Shown here in pieces: positions 44,987 to 55,659 of a stretch of 64,000 bases of DNA (position 1 is its first letter; each line of letters starts with the position of its first letter). Source of the stretch: Phytophthora quininea (lineage: Eukaryota; Oomycota; Peronosporomycetes; Peronosporales; Peronosporaceae). The position numbers and the translations under genes were made by a program. The notes under the pieces are model-generated. The model saw only the letters and a program-made list of their open reading frames with translations. It searched no databases and was not told where the DNA came from. The stretch spans positions 36,796-100,795 of the forward strand of contig JAAVTG010000392.1 in NCBI GenBank assembly GCA_011947345.1, given 5' to 3'.

Positions 44987-46625
44987 ATGGCGAAGAAGTC
45001 AGCGCCAGCTAAGTCTCCCGCGCGCTCCAAGGCCACTGCCAAGGGCAAACGCCGTCGCGAGGAGGAGGACGAGGCGAGAGGGTGCGGGCGGCACAGCAGC
45101 AGTTCTGGGAGTCGCTTCGCTGTGTCTTCTTTGAGAACGCTAGTTCCACAGGGCTCGGGACGGCCGACGCCTTAGCTAAGGCCGTCCTGGACTTCGAGAG
45201 CACCGATGGGCTTTGGAACGGTCCGATCACTTTGGTCCCACCGCCCGCCGAGTCCTCGTATCGCCGCAAGTTTGAGCGGCACCCCGACTTCGACGTCCCG
45301 GACGACTTTGACCAGACTGAAGGCCTCGCACCACCGGCCAAGAAGCGGAAGACCTCGGCGGACACTGTTGTTGCTGCCGACAAAGCCACCTTCGGGTTCG
45401 AGTTGCCTTTTAACGTCGACCCGAAGATCAGCGGCGATCTGAAGACCGTCTTCGAGAAGGCCCGCGCTAAGAAGCGCCTTCCGTACCAGTTGGCGTACCC
45501 GTGGAACGGTGTGGAGCTCTGGTATGATCCCGCTGCTTACCCGGAGGTGTACTTGGAACACTGGCGCTTTTGGAACAAGAATCGCGCCGTCTTCTGGCAG
45601 TGTTCTCTTCACCCGCCTCTCGCCAAGGAGGCCCAGGGAGCGTTCCGTAAGCAGAAGATGAATGTGAGACGAGCTCGCCTCCGCTTCATCAGTCTCTGCG
45701 TAGAGACTTGGGGACTGTTCGCGTTCCTGCGCCTGCTCGAAGAGGGGAACGATCAGCTGATGTGGCTTGGTGGGAAACCAGGTAAACGCAGTGTCGCGGC
45801 CAAGTCGAAGGAGTTCAAGGGCGACCCCGCGTTGGACCTGGCCGTGCTGTACACTACGGCGGAGCCTCGCTACCTTGCCAAGATCGAGGGCGCCTTGGAC
45901 CCCAAGAAGATCGACTCGGACGGGTTTTCAAGCGTTCCGTCTCTGTTGTCTGTTTCGAGAGCACTGGACCCGGACACGGGCGTCGACGACCGGCTTTCTG
46001 ATCGTGCCCTGGCTCGAGCCCGCCTCGACTTGGAAGCCCACAAGGAGCATCCGTCTGCTTGGATTGACGATGAGATAGCCCAGAAGCTCCTCACGAATGA
46101 CCGCATCGGGCGCGTGAAGGTCGAGGACAAGGTCTACAAGCCGAAGGTCCATCAGTTCGACGAGAACGAGCGTAAGACCCCGGTTACTCGATCTTCAAGC
46201 GCAAGGACGGTTCCTTCGCAGCCCTCGCTCCCAAGAACGGTGGGCGGGCCGACTTTGACTGGGAGATCCTTCCATCGACGACCGTTCCCGACGACGGCGA
46301 CATCGAGGATGAAGACGAGGACGATAAGCCTAACGACGACTCCGCAAGCGAGGTCGCTCAGCAAGAGCTCTTCGGTGACGACGACGAAGCCGATGAAGGC
46401 GATGACGACGACCCCAAGGAAGCAGGAAAAGACGGCCAGGCAGGCGGCGACGACGACGGCGGAGGGGACTCGAAGGCCGGTCACGAACCTAAACGAGGGG
46501 AGCACCACCCCGACAGCGATCACGGCAAGGGACAGTCGAGCCCCAACGATGACAAATTAGCGCCCTCCAAAGACAAATCCTCCAAGCCGAAGCCCTCGCC
46601 CAAGTCGAAGGCCAAGTCCTCGTGA
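44987..46625 (+). CDS. Extra ORF of the retrotransposon, antisense to pol: nuclear-type protein, unrecognised
   Basis: ATG 44987 stands in a good context (AAGATGG). The N-terminus is Lys/Arg/Ala-rich (MAKKSAPAKSPARSKATAKG, then KRRREEEDE), with a second NLS-like PPAKKRKTS. The middle is rich in aromatic residues (WNGVELWYDPAAYPEVYLEH, FISLCVETWGLFAFLRLL). The tail is highly acidic and then Lys/Ser-rich (EDEDEDDKPNDD to KSKAKSS, TGA 46623-46625). Two 1-base shifts interrupt it: in GAGAGGGTG near 45080 and in CCCCGGTTAC near 46180. Each is in a G or C run, so the real protein may be continuous at about 545 residues. No known domain recognised. It ends 276 bases from the end of pol, tail to tail, so its mRNA could overlap and oppose the pol transcript. 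Confidence 0.7.
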
Positions 46626-46901
46626 TCGGCAACCGTTCCAAGGCCGCCATTCTCGATTCGGCGAAGCAACCCATCCTCCAGGCCACGCAAAACTTTCATC
46701 TCGTAGCGTTCCTCTTACCAATCTTAACAAGCACCATGTGATCCGTTCCGGCCTCGTTATACATCCGTTCGATTTGTTCTCCTCGAGTCACACGAAAATA
46801 TAAAGCATCAATCATATACAATATGTAAGTAAGCCTCCACCGGTGCGTCTTATCCACGCTTACAGTAGTTCTCCAGTAAGAGACCTTGACGACAACTGTT
46901 C
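46626..46901. other. Convergent 3' gap between pol and the plus-strand ORF
   Basis: This stretch holds the 3' untranslated parts of two convergent genes. An AATATAAAGCATCAATCATA tract at about 46796 is the only AT-rich stretch of this part of the element and may serve transcript ends. Confidence 0.4.
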
Positions 46902-49574
46902 CTAGAACAGTATGTCGTTGTCTTCGGCGGCAATATTTGCATCAGCCAGCCGAACACTTCGCCGCAGTTCCGGCAGACCGCTCTCGCTGCGCTCAGCGTT
47001 CTCAAAGACCCGTATCATCACGTCGAAGGTAGGGCTAAGGGCGGAGGCAGCGATCCACCGAGTTTCGTACGTCGCCAGCAGAACTAAGTATTGTTTTTCT
47101 CGGCGCACTCGGCGCTTCGCCAGAATATCAACTACCGGGAGGCTGGCGTTTGTGAACGCAGTTTCTTCGTCTCCAATTGTACGTCTCTCGATGAAACTCG
47201 TTCCAGGCAAGTCCTGCTCGATCAGAGGGCCGGCGCCATCACTCCCTGGATCGGTCTCCACCCCTTCCGGGACTTCTGTAGGGAATGGTCGGCTCCAAAG
47301 TCCCCGGAACCGCTTTAGCCTGTTCACATTGACAGTTACAACACGGTCCGGGTGACTGGGAATCGCTATTCGGTAAGCGTTCTCGTTGACCGTTCCTACG
47401 ACACGGTAAGGTCCATGCCAGGCAAAAGCTAACTTCTTTGACGTCCTCGTTCCTCTCTTTGCTCGAAAGAACTGGTACACCCACACGGGATCACCTACCG
47501 CAAACGCCACGGAGACCTGTTGTTCCAAGCGTCTCTCATGTCGATCTTGAGCTTTAATCAGTTGCCGCTCTACTAGTCGTCGTGAATCCCGAAGAGATAG
47601 GTATAATTTCCGTCGATAATCAGCTACCTCGTTACTCCGCCAATCCTTCGAAGTGTTTAGGAACGCTAAATCCAAGGGCAATACTGGTTCTCGTCCGTAA
47701 AGTGAGAAGAACGGTGAGTCACCCAAAGCTTCATGGTAGGAGGTACGGTATGCGAACAGAACTCTCTGTAAGTAGAGATCCCAGTCCTGTTGTGTTTCGC
47801 CAACATACATCTTCAGCATACCTATCAGCGTCCCATTGAACCGTTCCACTAGTCCTTGCGTCTGAGGATGGTATGCTGAGCCAAAGTACTTCTTAATTCC
47901 AAGCGTGGTGTACAGGGACCGTGCCAGCTCGGACGTAAAGTTCGAGCCACGGTCGCTCAGCAAACGCTCCGGCACTCCATGTCGGGAAATGACCCCATCA
48001 ATCATCACCTCAACAAAGGTAATGGTGTCCAGTGCAGCGACTGCGAACGCTTCGGCCCACCTGGTGAAATAGTCCACGAACACTAGGATGAACTTGTTGC
48101 CTCTCGGAGTTTCCTTCAACGGTCCAACTGCATCTACTACTAGCAGAGAGAAGGGCCCTCCGAGTTGTTGCACTGGCATTCGCTGCATGAGACCGTTACG
48201 CCAGGGCCGGTGCCCCTTTCCACTCCCGCACACTTGGCAAGAACGGACATACTCGGTCACATCGCGCTTCCATCCGTGCCAGTACGCGTGTTTCCTAACC
48301 TTATCGAGCGTTTTCTTCTGTCCCACGTGTGCCGCGAACACATCCGTGTGGCAGTAGTGTAAAACAGTTTCTATGAAGTCAACGGGGATAACAGGAACGG
48401 TTATGGACCGAGCATGGCCTCCAGCGGCCTTTAAGTGCACCTTCCTCATCAGGGCACCGTTCTCCACAGTGTAATGCGGTGCCATTTGGAGTGTTCTTGC
48501 GCGTAGCTGTGCGTCCAATGCCAGAGCTCCATCACGCAAGAATGCTACCAGCGCCTGTATCCATGGCGTTCTCTGTTGTTCATCCACAAACTTTTCACGA
48601 TCTAATCCGAACTGGTCTATTGGCGAGGGCAATACATTGCTTGGATCCTTCTGCTCTTCATCTTCTTGTTCCTCTTGCGGCGGTGGTGGTGGCGCTTCCG
48701 TCCCATCACTGTTCTCTACTTCCACCGCCTCCGTTAGCTCGCTCTCACTGCGTTCGGAACCGTTCCCTCGGAGTGTTCCACTCTCCCCGACTCGATCGAA
48801 ACTCTGTTCTTCGGGAGAGTCGACTTCATTCAATAGATCCTGCATAGTGACAGCGTTCACTGTAGCCGTATACAATCGCGACAATCCGTCGGCGTGCCCC
48901 ATGGCCGTTCCTGGCTTGTGGAACACACGGAATCGAAGCTGTGACAACTCCATTGCCCACCGTGCTAACTTAGCGTTGTCTGTACGGTTGTTAGGGCTGA
49001 ACACCCATGTGAGGGCCTTGTGATCAGTATATAGATCGAACTCCCGACGGTCAAGGTAGCACCTAAACTTACGAGTCGCCCAAACAATTCCCCAGCACTC
49101 AATCTCGGACGTTCCGTTCACCTTGGAGATCCAGTTTCGCTGAGAACCTATTAGCAGCTTACTCGCATACGCAATGGCACGATCGTTACTGTCCACCTCC
49201 TGCATAAGGCAGGCTCCGACCGCCAAATGCGAAGAGTCTACGAACAGCTTGAAGCGCTTCGTGAAGTCGGGATATACGAGGATCGGTGGTTTCATCAGCC
49301 GTCGCTTCAGCTGCCGGAACGCTGACTCACAGTCCTCCGTCCACTGGAATCCCACACCGTTTTGTTTCAGTCTTTCGATAGGCGCCGAGATGGCGGCATA
49401 TCCTGGGATGTATCTACGGAAGTAGCTTGTCAGGCCCAGGAACGCTCGCACTGTGTGCAAATCATGAGGTCGTTGGACGTTCAGCACTGCTTTGACCTTC
49501 TCCGGGTTTGGCAAAATTCCTGAAGGCGTCACGATATGACCGAGGAACGCTACCTGGTCCCTCCCCAGTGACAT
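46902..49574 (-). CDS. pol: pol, C-terminal part: RT connection, RNase H, integrase, chromodomain-like end
   Basis: The frame starts within the RT thumb (GRDQVAFLGHIVTPSGILPN). RNase H shows KLFVDSSHLAVGACLMQ (Asp), IECWGIVWATRKF (Glu) and LYTDHKALTWVF (Asp). Integrase has an HHCC finger (HTDVFAAHVG, CQVCGSGKG) and the DDE triad: LLVVDAVGPL, LLSDRGSNFTSE and HPQTQGLVERFNG. A GPY/F-type module follows (AWHGPYRVVG, ending VNRLKRF). The last 90 residues contain VVDILAKRRVRREKQYLVLL, then a Trp before ASAL, which fits a chromodomain and marks a chromovirus. All catalytic acids are present. It is joined to the upstream RT frame by a missing G in CACTGGGGAGG (about 49565-49575). Confidence 0.92.
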   Translation of the reverse strand: MSLGRDQVAFLGHIVTPSGILPNPEKVKAVLNVQRPHDLHTVRAFLGLTSYFRRYIPGYAAISAPIERLKQNGVGFQWTEDCESAFRQLKRRLMKPPILVYPDFTKRFKLFVDSSHLAVGACLMQEVDSNDRAIAYASKLLIGSQRNWISKVNGTSEIECWGIVWATRKFRCYLDRREFDLYTDHKALTWVFSPNNRTDNAKLARWAMELSQLRFRVFHKPGTAMGHADGLSRLYTATVNAVTMQDLLNEVDSPEEQSFDRVGESGTLRGNGSERSESELTEAVEVENSDGTEAPPPPPQEEQEDEEQKDPSNVLPSPIDQFGLDREKFVDEQQRTPWIQALVAFLRDGALALDAQLRARTLQMAPHYTVENGALMRKVHLKAAGGHARSITVPVIPVDFIETVLHYCHTDVFAAHVGQKKTLDKVRKHAYWHGWKRDVTEYVRSCQVCGSGKGHRPWRNGLMQRMPVQQLGGPFSLLVVDAVGPLKETPRGNKFILVFVDYFTRWAEAFAVAALDTITFVEVMIDGVISRHGVPERLLSDRGSNFTSELARSLYTTLGIKKYFGSAYHPQTQGLVERFNGTLIGMLKMYVGETQQDWDLYLQRVLFAYRTSYHEALGDSPFFSLYGREPVLPLDLAFLNTSKDWRSNEVADYRRKLYLSLRDSRRLVERQLIKAQDRHERRLEQQVSVAFAVGDPVWVYQFFRAKRGTRTSKKLAFAWHGPYRVVGTVNENAYRIAIPSHPDRVVTVNVNRLKRFRGLWSRPFPTEVPEGVETDPGSDGAGPLIEQDLPGTSFIERRTIGDEETAFTNASLPVVDILAKRRVRREKQYLVLLATYETRWIAASALSPTFDVMIRVFENAERSESGLPELRRSVRLADANIAAEDNDILF

Positions 49575-51616
49575 TTCTTCATCTTTAGCTTGAAACCCGC
49601 CGCACGGAACCGTTCCAAGACTTGACGAAGTCGAATGAGGTGTGTAGGGAAATCTTCGCTGAACACGACACAGTCATCGAGATAAACTAAGCATGTTCTC
49701 CACTTAAGATCCACTAAAACGTTCTCCATCAAGCGTTCAAATGCCGGTACAGCGTTGCACAGGCCGAAAGGCATCACCAACCACTCGAACAGTCCAAATT
49801 TACTCGTGAACGCTGTCTTCTCCACACTATTCTTTGCCATCGGAACGTTCCAGTAACCAGAGGCGATGTCCATGGTTGAGAACAGTTTAGCGTTCCCCAA
49901 CACATCCAATATGTCATCAATTAAAGGCATGGGGTAACAATCCTTTACCGTTACAGCGTTCAGGCGACGGTAATCAATGCAGAAACGGATTCCGCCGTCC
50001 GGTTTCCTGATCATCAGCACGGGACTAGCCCATGGACTCACGGACGGTCTGATCAGCCCCAGATCCAGATATTGCTGGATCTCGGCTTCCATAACTTCAC
50101 CTTCTGCCTGCGATACTCGGTACGGTCGCTGTTTCAGAGGGGAATGGTCACCAGTGTCGATCGAGAACTCCAACAGATCCGTTCTTCCTGGTCTCTTCGA
50201 AGTCTCGACGAACAAGTCCTTGAAAGTGTTCAATTCCGCTGTCAGCAACCGTTGCTGTTCTTCGCTCAACTTGGAACCGGTAAAATCAACTTCCAGACCG
50301 TTCTCATCGTTCATTTCGAGGCCTGGCATTCGTTGTTGAGGACCGTTCTGACGAGCAGGAGCTCCCACTGCTCCAATAACTTCACTGACTGACACTCCGC
50401 CTGCTGCTGTCTTCTTACCATCCTCGGAACGCTCAATTTCGAAAGCGGACTCGGGAACCACGGTCACACCGGCCACTCTCGTACCTCGTTCTAGCACTAC
50501 TTCTTCTGCTGAGGCGTTGCAAACTTCCACAAGCACCTTTCCCTGGGTAACAGTACAGAGTGTTCTCGCGACTCGCACAGTCGGATCTAGTGTAGCTAAA
50601 CCTTCGACGAGGACCGTTGCTTTGTCAGTCACCGCGGAGGGGACATCCGCCACCACCAGAGCTTGACCGCCGGGTACCAGACGGATCGAGCTCGAAACTC
50701 TCGAGGTGTACGTCTCCTCGACGCGCGTGACTCCTAACTGGAACACTTCGCCTGTGTCCTTGAGCGTCATTGTCCGGTCCTCAATGTCTACTACTGCACG
50801 AAACGCCGCTAGCGTATCCGTTCCAAGAACAGTGTCGATGTGCAAGTCCTCTGCAACCACGAACGGGAGTAACTTCTCCAGTGATCCCAGCCGAATGAGA
50901 AGGTCGATAACACCTCGAACCTTCAAAGGTGACCCTGCAACGCCGTTCAAATTCCCTTGGTACGGTCGCAACGGGGCCGAAGCACGCCCCAAGCGTTTTA
51001 GCACTTTTCGATCCACCAGACTCACTATAGCACCAGTGTCTGCAAGCATTTTCGCGGGCGTGTCTTCAATAAACCCTGCCGACACTGCCTCAACCCCGTC
51101 GACGCAGGCGTACTGGATGGAGCAGATCACTCTCTTACCACCCGGAACAACGCTTGGACCGTTCTCGGCATCGTCTTGGTCAACCGGATCGCCGACTTCA
51201 CACAGTCCAGCCCTACGAGGACGCGGCTGCTCGAGCTCTCGCTCCACCTTTTCCAGGTAGAGGTAGGGGTCGTCCTCAACTTCAGGGAACGGTCCCCGGT
51301 CGCTCAACGGTTCCGACTCAGTCACCCGCGGTGGACGGTCGAAAGTCACTCTCTTGGTCGGCGCCATACGTGATTGTGGAGATGTAAGGGTTGACGCCAT
51401 ACGCGACTGTGAAGATGCACGCCGTCCTCGAGAACCGTTTCTTCGGAGGATTTTGGTGACGATCATCGGGGCCGTTATCTCGTACACCTGTCGCGCTCGG
51501 TCCAAGACCTGTCCTAGCACCTCGTCTCCCATAACTAAGCCAGCCCGAGCCAGCAGTTCTCGCGCGCGCGCTCGTCGAAGGCGGCAACTTCTACCTTGCC
51601 TCGCTCCGGGGTACAC
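49550..51616 (-). CDS. pol: pol, N-terminal part: aspartic protease and reverse transcriptase
   Basis: The protease has KMLADTGAIVSLVD (catalytic Asp-Thr-Gly) followed by VLGTDTLAAFRAVVD. Reverse transcriptase motifs are FCIDYRRLNAVTVKDCYPMP, FSTMDIASGYWNVPM (first Asp), LVMPFGLCNAVPAFERLM and CLVYLDDCVVFSED (the Asp pair). The frame ends at TAG just after KKCHWGG because of a 1-base shift in a G run. With one more G it would read straight into the next frame. Motif-complete, so the enzyme is probably functional in the real sequence. The start is set by a frame change in a GCGCGCG run near 51560; the protein really continues upstream. Confidence 0.92.
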   Translation of the reverse strand: MYPGARQGRSCRLRRARARELLARAGLVMGDEVLGQVLDRARQVYEITAPMIVTKILRRNGSRGRRASSQSRMASTLTSPQSRMAPTKRVTFDRPPRVTESEPLSDRGPFPEVEDDPYLYLEKVERELEQPRPRRAGLCEVGDPVDQDDAENGPSVVPGGKRVICSIQYACVDGVEAVSAGFIEDTPAKMLADTGAIVSLVDRKVLKRLGRASAPLRPYQGNLNGVAGSPLKVRGVIDLLIRLGSLEKLLPFVVAEDLHIDTVLGTDTLAAFRAVVDIEDRTMTLKDTGEVFQLGVTRVEETYTSRVSSSIRLVPGGQALVVADVPSAVTDKATVLVEGLATLDPTVRVARTLCTVTQGKVLVEVCNASAEEVVLERGTRVAGVTVVPESAFEIERSEDGKKTAAGGVSVSEVIGAVGAPARQNGPQQRMPGLEMNDENGLEVDFTGSKLSEEQQRLLTAELNTFKDLFVETSKRPGRTDLLEFSIDTGDHSPLKQRPYRVSQAEGEVMEAEIQQYLDLGLIRPSVSPWASPVLMIRKPDGGIRFCIDYRRLNAVTVKDCYPMPLIDDILDVLGNAKLFSTMDIASGYWNVPMAKNSVEKTAFTSKFGLFEWLVMPFGLCNAVPAFERLMENVLVDLKWRTCLVYLDDCVVFSEDFPTHLIRLRQVLERFRAAGFKLKMKKCHWGGTR

Positions 51617-53062
51617 CGTCGTCCGGAGGGTCTACAGGCTCTGCCGCGCCTGGCGGCGGCGCCTTCGCAAACGAGATCATACACCAGTTGGCGCGCTAGC
51701 GAGCGCCACTTCTTGTCGCGTCCGAGCTCCGCACGACCAATTCCGGCCACGCAAGCGACGACAACTTCATTGTCCAACGGCACCAGTAAGTTCTCTCGCA
51801 CCGTGTCTTCGTCTACTGGAACGGTCACCTTGGAACGTTTTTTAATCTCTACTTCCCCAGGGTCTAGATCCAGCCCCGTGCTGGCGGATCCTCACACACA
51901 GTTCTCGCTTTGACCGCCAACACAGGCTTCGCTACAGACTCCACTGCCTTCCGGAAGTCGCGGTTCGCTCTCTTGGCCTCTTCGCTCTGTGCCAGAGTCT
52001 CGTCGAACCAAGTCAACCAATACTCCGGCGTCGACTGTTCCCCGGTGAAGCGTTCCTTGTGCGCTCCAACACGTCCTCGGAGATCCCGAGGATCTCACTC
52101 AACTCGACCGTACTCGGCGGCTTCAAGCGTTCTGCGTTCTCCTTCATTCGGCGTTTGAGTGCGACCTCGTCGAGCGGGTATAACCGTTCCTCGATCTCTT
52201 TGTCGTACTCCTCAGGTTCTTCCTCAGCGGGACCTTCTTCACCCTGCTCCCACGCGTCCAGTTCTTCATCCGTGAACAATGGAGCGTGGTCCTCGATGGA
52301 AGGACACGGCTTTGCCTCACCGTTCCGTTCCACGTCCTTCTCTACTTCACACCGAATTCTCGGCGTTTCTTCTTCGGCCGAATCCCTGGCCATTTCCTCT
52401 GAGTCTCTCCCCAACTCGGGCAACACCACCGAACCCTCTTTGCTCACCGTTCTCGTCCCTTTGCCGAGGTCCGGTTTTGACTCTGACGATGCCGTTAAAT
52501 TCACGTCGACACTCGACCCCGAAGTCTTCACCTGACCATTCCTCCGCTCAGACGCGAGCGGCTTCGCCTCGCTGGCCTGAATGTTTGCTAGCAACGGAGC
52601 TGCCGAAGGAAAAATGGTTCCTTGACACTTGGTAGCCCCTGTTCCAGCGTCGGGTAACGGATCCCCTACCGTTCCCGTGTTTACCATACGACCGTTCTTC
52701 CCTGACGATCGACATTTCTTCTTCTTGGGATCACCCTGCCCAATATTCTCCGGTACTCGGCGCAACTGGCCGTTCTTTTCACTTTGTCCTTGTTCTCTGA
52801 CGGCCCGGACTTGGCCGACGTCGCTGTCCCCGCGACTTTACTCGTTTTCACTTCACTCGTCTTCACCTTCTCGACGGGCAGCACAATCTCGACTGTGCTC
52901 ACCCTCACACGATCACTTGCTTGCCTTTTCACTGTTCCACTGTTCTCTCGGTCGTCGACAGGAACGCCACCAACTTGGTTCGTCCCCGCCGCTATCACCG
53001 GAGCCACCGTTCCCGTTTGCACTCCTTCACGGGCCTCTCCGGTGCTCCTCACTACGCCGCCT
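51617..53062 (-). CDS. pol, N-terminal linker region before the protease, frameshifted
   Basis: Between the gag stop and the protease lies about 1.4 kb of coding-like sequence in alternating frames: VRSTGEAREGVQTGTVAP (near 53050), KKKKCRSSGKNGRMVN (near 52710), an acidic part (EEGPAEEEPEEYDKEIEERL), EYWLTWFDETLAQSEEAKRA (near 51990) and VTVPVDEDTVREN (near 51825). Switches occur at an A run (GAAAAGAACGG, about 52770), at about 52015, at a G run (CACGGGGCTGG, about 51885) and at GCGCGCG (about 51560). Each is repaired by one base. No domain recognised. It starts in a different frame from gag about 50 bases after the gag stop, so pol expression probably uses frameshifting or reinitiation. Confidence 0.6.
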
Positions 53063-53111
53063 GCCAGACAAGGGGAGGGAGCGACGCTCTCCTTCCCCTC
53101 CCCTGTCCTCC

Positions 53112-55556
53112 CTATTGACGGGCAGGAGCGGTCGCCGGAGCAGAACTAGCAGGAGCAGCCACAGTTCTCGCTTCCCGCTGCGCCATACCGAGTAAAACTT
53201 GGACGAGCGGACAGTTTGCCATAGAATGGTCCTCGCTCTGACAGAACCCGCAGCGATCGCGACGCCCCTGGCCTCCACCAGATCCACCGTTCCGAGAAGC
53301 GGTACACTCCATGGAGTAATGACCCAGTACGCCGCACCGACGACAGACACCGTTCCTACGAGTGCACGTATCACGGCCGTGACCACGGCGGTCACAACGC
53401 CCACACACGATGTCTCCCTCTTGGGTGTACCGGTCCGCGGCCTGACGGATCCCCTGGAATCGAGTGTTCTGCGCTCCAGCGTTCACTGGCGCGGTTTGCA
53501 CCGGAGCCACTGTAGAACGGTTCCGCGGAGACCTTGGAGCTTGCAACATTTGCTGTTGTTGCGCCAGCATGGACTGCATCTGCTGCATCATGTCCATCAT
53601 CTGGGACTGTGAAGACTGACCACCGTTCCCGACATCACCAGCGAAGTCTTCATCACGCTCAACAGGTATCTGCATGTTCTTGAACAGTAGAATCATGACT
53701 GCTTCCTCGATCGAAGTCACCATTGTAGTTTGGAGCGCAGCCGTCCACACACTGTTCCGTATCCCTGCTAGGAAGTACTGGTAACGCATGAGAGAGTCGA
53801 GAATGCTGGCCTCGTCACACAAGTCACGGATGCGATCAGCCCACTCTTCTACGGATTCACCCCGAGAACGCTTGGTATTCTTCAACCGTTCCATCATTTG
53901 AGGAGGTGAAATACACAGGAATCGGTTGTGGAAACGGATCCTCAGCGTCTCGAAGTTCACGATGCGTGAGTGTGCCCACCAGTCCTCACCAGTCTTGCCC
54001 TTTACGCAGCGCCTGAACACAGTCATCCGCAGGTCGTCATCCATCCCACGGGTGATTCTTTCAAACTCGGCCCAGAACGCTCTCGCCTTCTCGACTGTGG
54101 AGCCATTCGAGTAGAAAGGATTTATGAGGTCCACTGCATTCTTGATAGAAGGACTCAAGTGGACGCGCGCAACGGTCGGCGCTGCAGGCTGCCCGGTTGG
54201 AACACTCGTTCCCCACGCACCATAGGAATGGTTCGGGGCGGCGGCAGCAGCCCGGTATTTGGCAAACCTCCTCCGTACCCCATGGGAGGAGCGTTCGAGA
54301 CGGTCGGAACCGGGGGCGATGCAGGAACGGTCGACGTCGGTACATGCCGCCTAGGCCACCAGGCCGACAGCGCAGCCAGCTCGCTGGCCGAGAACAGTCT
54401 CGAAGCTGGAATAGACGTCGCAGTGCTCGCCGGCACGGTCGTACGAGTCGGAGGTTGAGTCCACGCTTGACTCGCAGCAGGTTCCGGCTGGTTTGGCGTT
54501 ACTGAGGCGGGCTGCGGACTGGCAGCGGGCGCTTGAGACGCCGTTCCCAACCAAAAGTCACACTCGCCGTGCTCGGGGCGGTTGTTGATAGCCTTGGTAG
54601 CCATTGTAACCTTGCGACGGCAGACTGCCTTGCGGAAGCGGACTGCTTGAAGCGGCCGCACCGAGCGTCGTCCTCAGGAACGGTTGCGTGAACGCCAAGC
54701 CGCCGGCACTACCTGATAGAGTCCAGCCGCCATAGCTAGCGATCGCTCCACGAGGCGTCGACGCAGGAGCACTCGACTGGGGGTCGGCGGAGGTACCGCT
54801 CCATATGGATAGGTGGTACCACCCGCATTGTGTAACAGTCGCGCCGGACTCCCTGACTGTTCCACACCGACAGACTCCGTTCTCTCCACAATCGCTGGTG
54901 CCGCCGACGGCGCCGCCGTCATTGGGGCCGCAGTCGTCGCCACGCTTGACACGGCGCCCACCGTTCCCTGGCCGTGCCCAGTGCTCATCCGATCCACGTT
55001 CATCGCTGGAGGAGCTGGGGACGGGGACGGTTCCTCAGTCGAAGACGCCACTGCCACTGCGGCTGGACCCGGGAGCGTTCCCGGCGGGCACGCGCTCTAC
55101 GGCGCCAGTCATCGTCTCGCTCCTCAGAGTGGAGTGGGAACCCTTCCCTAGAGAGGATTGCTCGGATGTTCCTGCCGAGCCATCTTCGACCAGCTGGCGA
55201 GGTGACAATTGACGGCCTTTGTCCCGGCTCAACGTCAACTTCGTCCCCGAGAAGCCTTCGTCAAACTCTCCTCTCTCGGCGGCCGCAAGGAAGTCGGCAG
55301 GAATGTCGGGCAATACCCCGCTGTTCCTGGCACGGACTTCCGCCACCGTTACTAGCTCCTCCTCGGGGACGCCTTGGGTGATGAGGACCGTGCGTAACCG
55401 TTCCAGGTCGCCAGCTCGCATGTCGATTAGAGCCTCGACGACTGGCCCAGCATTAGACGTAGCCGTTCCTTGCGGGGTGCCGACCGTCTCGACTTCGACG
55501 TGCGCTACTTGCTCGTCGTCACTCGACTCAGACGGTTCCTCGCCTCGCGGGTCCAT
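53112..55556 (-). CDS. gag: gag, capsid and nucleocapsid, frameshifted in its N-terminal third
   Basis: The start chosen is ATG 55556 (MDPRGEEPSESSDD), about 100 bases after the 5' LTR. The N-terminal part is acidic then Ser/Thr/Pro/Ala-rich. The capsid core has INPFYSNGSTVEKARAFWAE, WWAHSRIVNFETLRIRFHNR and ESVEEWADRIRDLCDEA, a typical Ty3 Gag (retrotrans_gag) region. The nucleocapsid carries three zinc knuckles (Cys-x2-Cys-x4-His-x4-Cys): CGRCDRRGHGRDTC, CRRCGVLGHYSMEC and CGFCQSEDHSMANC. It ends ATAPARQ at TAG 53112-53114. Frame switches lie near 55080, 54795 (C run), 54560-54610 and 54240 (C run). The gene would be one polyprotein of about 800 residues if these are sequence errors. Confidence 0.85.
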
Positions 55557-55640
55557 CGTGAAGATACTCCCCACGTTCTCCAACTCCAACCGTTCTTCGG
55601 CACACTCGTGCCTTTCTCCTCTCTCCTCAACTAGAAGCTA

Positions 55641-55656
55641 CCCTGCTTCTCCACCA
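55641..55656 (-). other. Primer-binding site
   Basis: The plus strand reads CCCTGCTTCTCCACCA, ending in CCA like a tRNA 3' end, three bases from the 5' LTR (55660). On the minus strand the site starts TGGTGGAGAAGC. The tRNA identity was not determined. Confidence 0.7.
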
Positions 55657-55659
55657 AAC

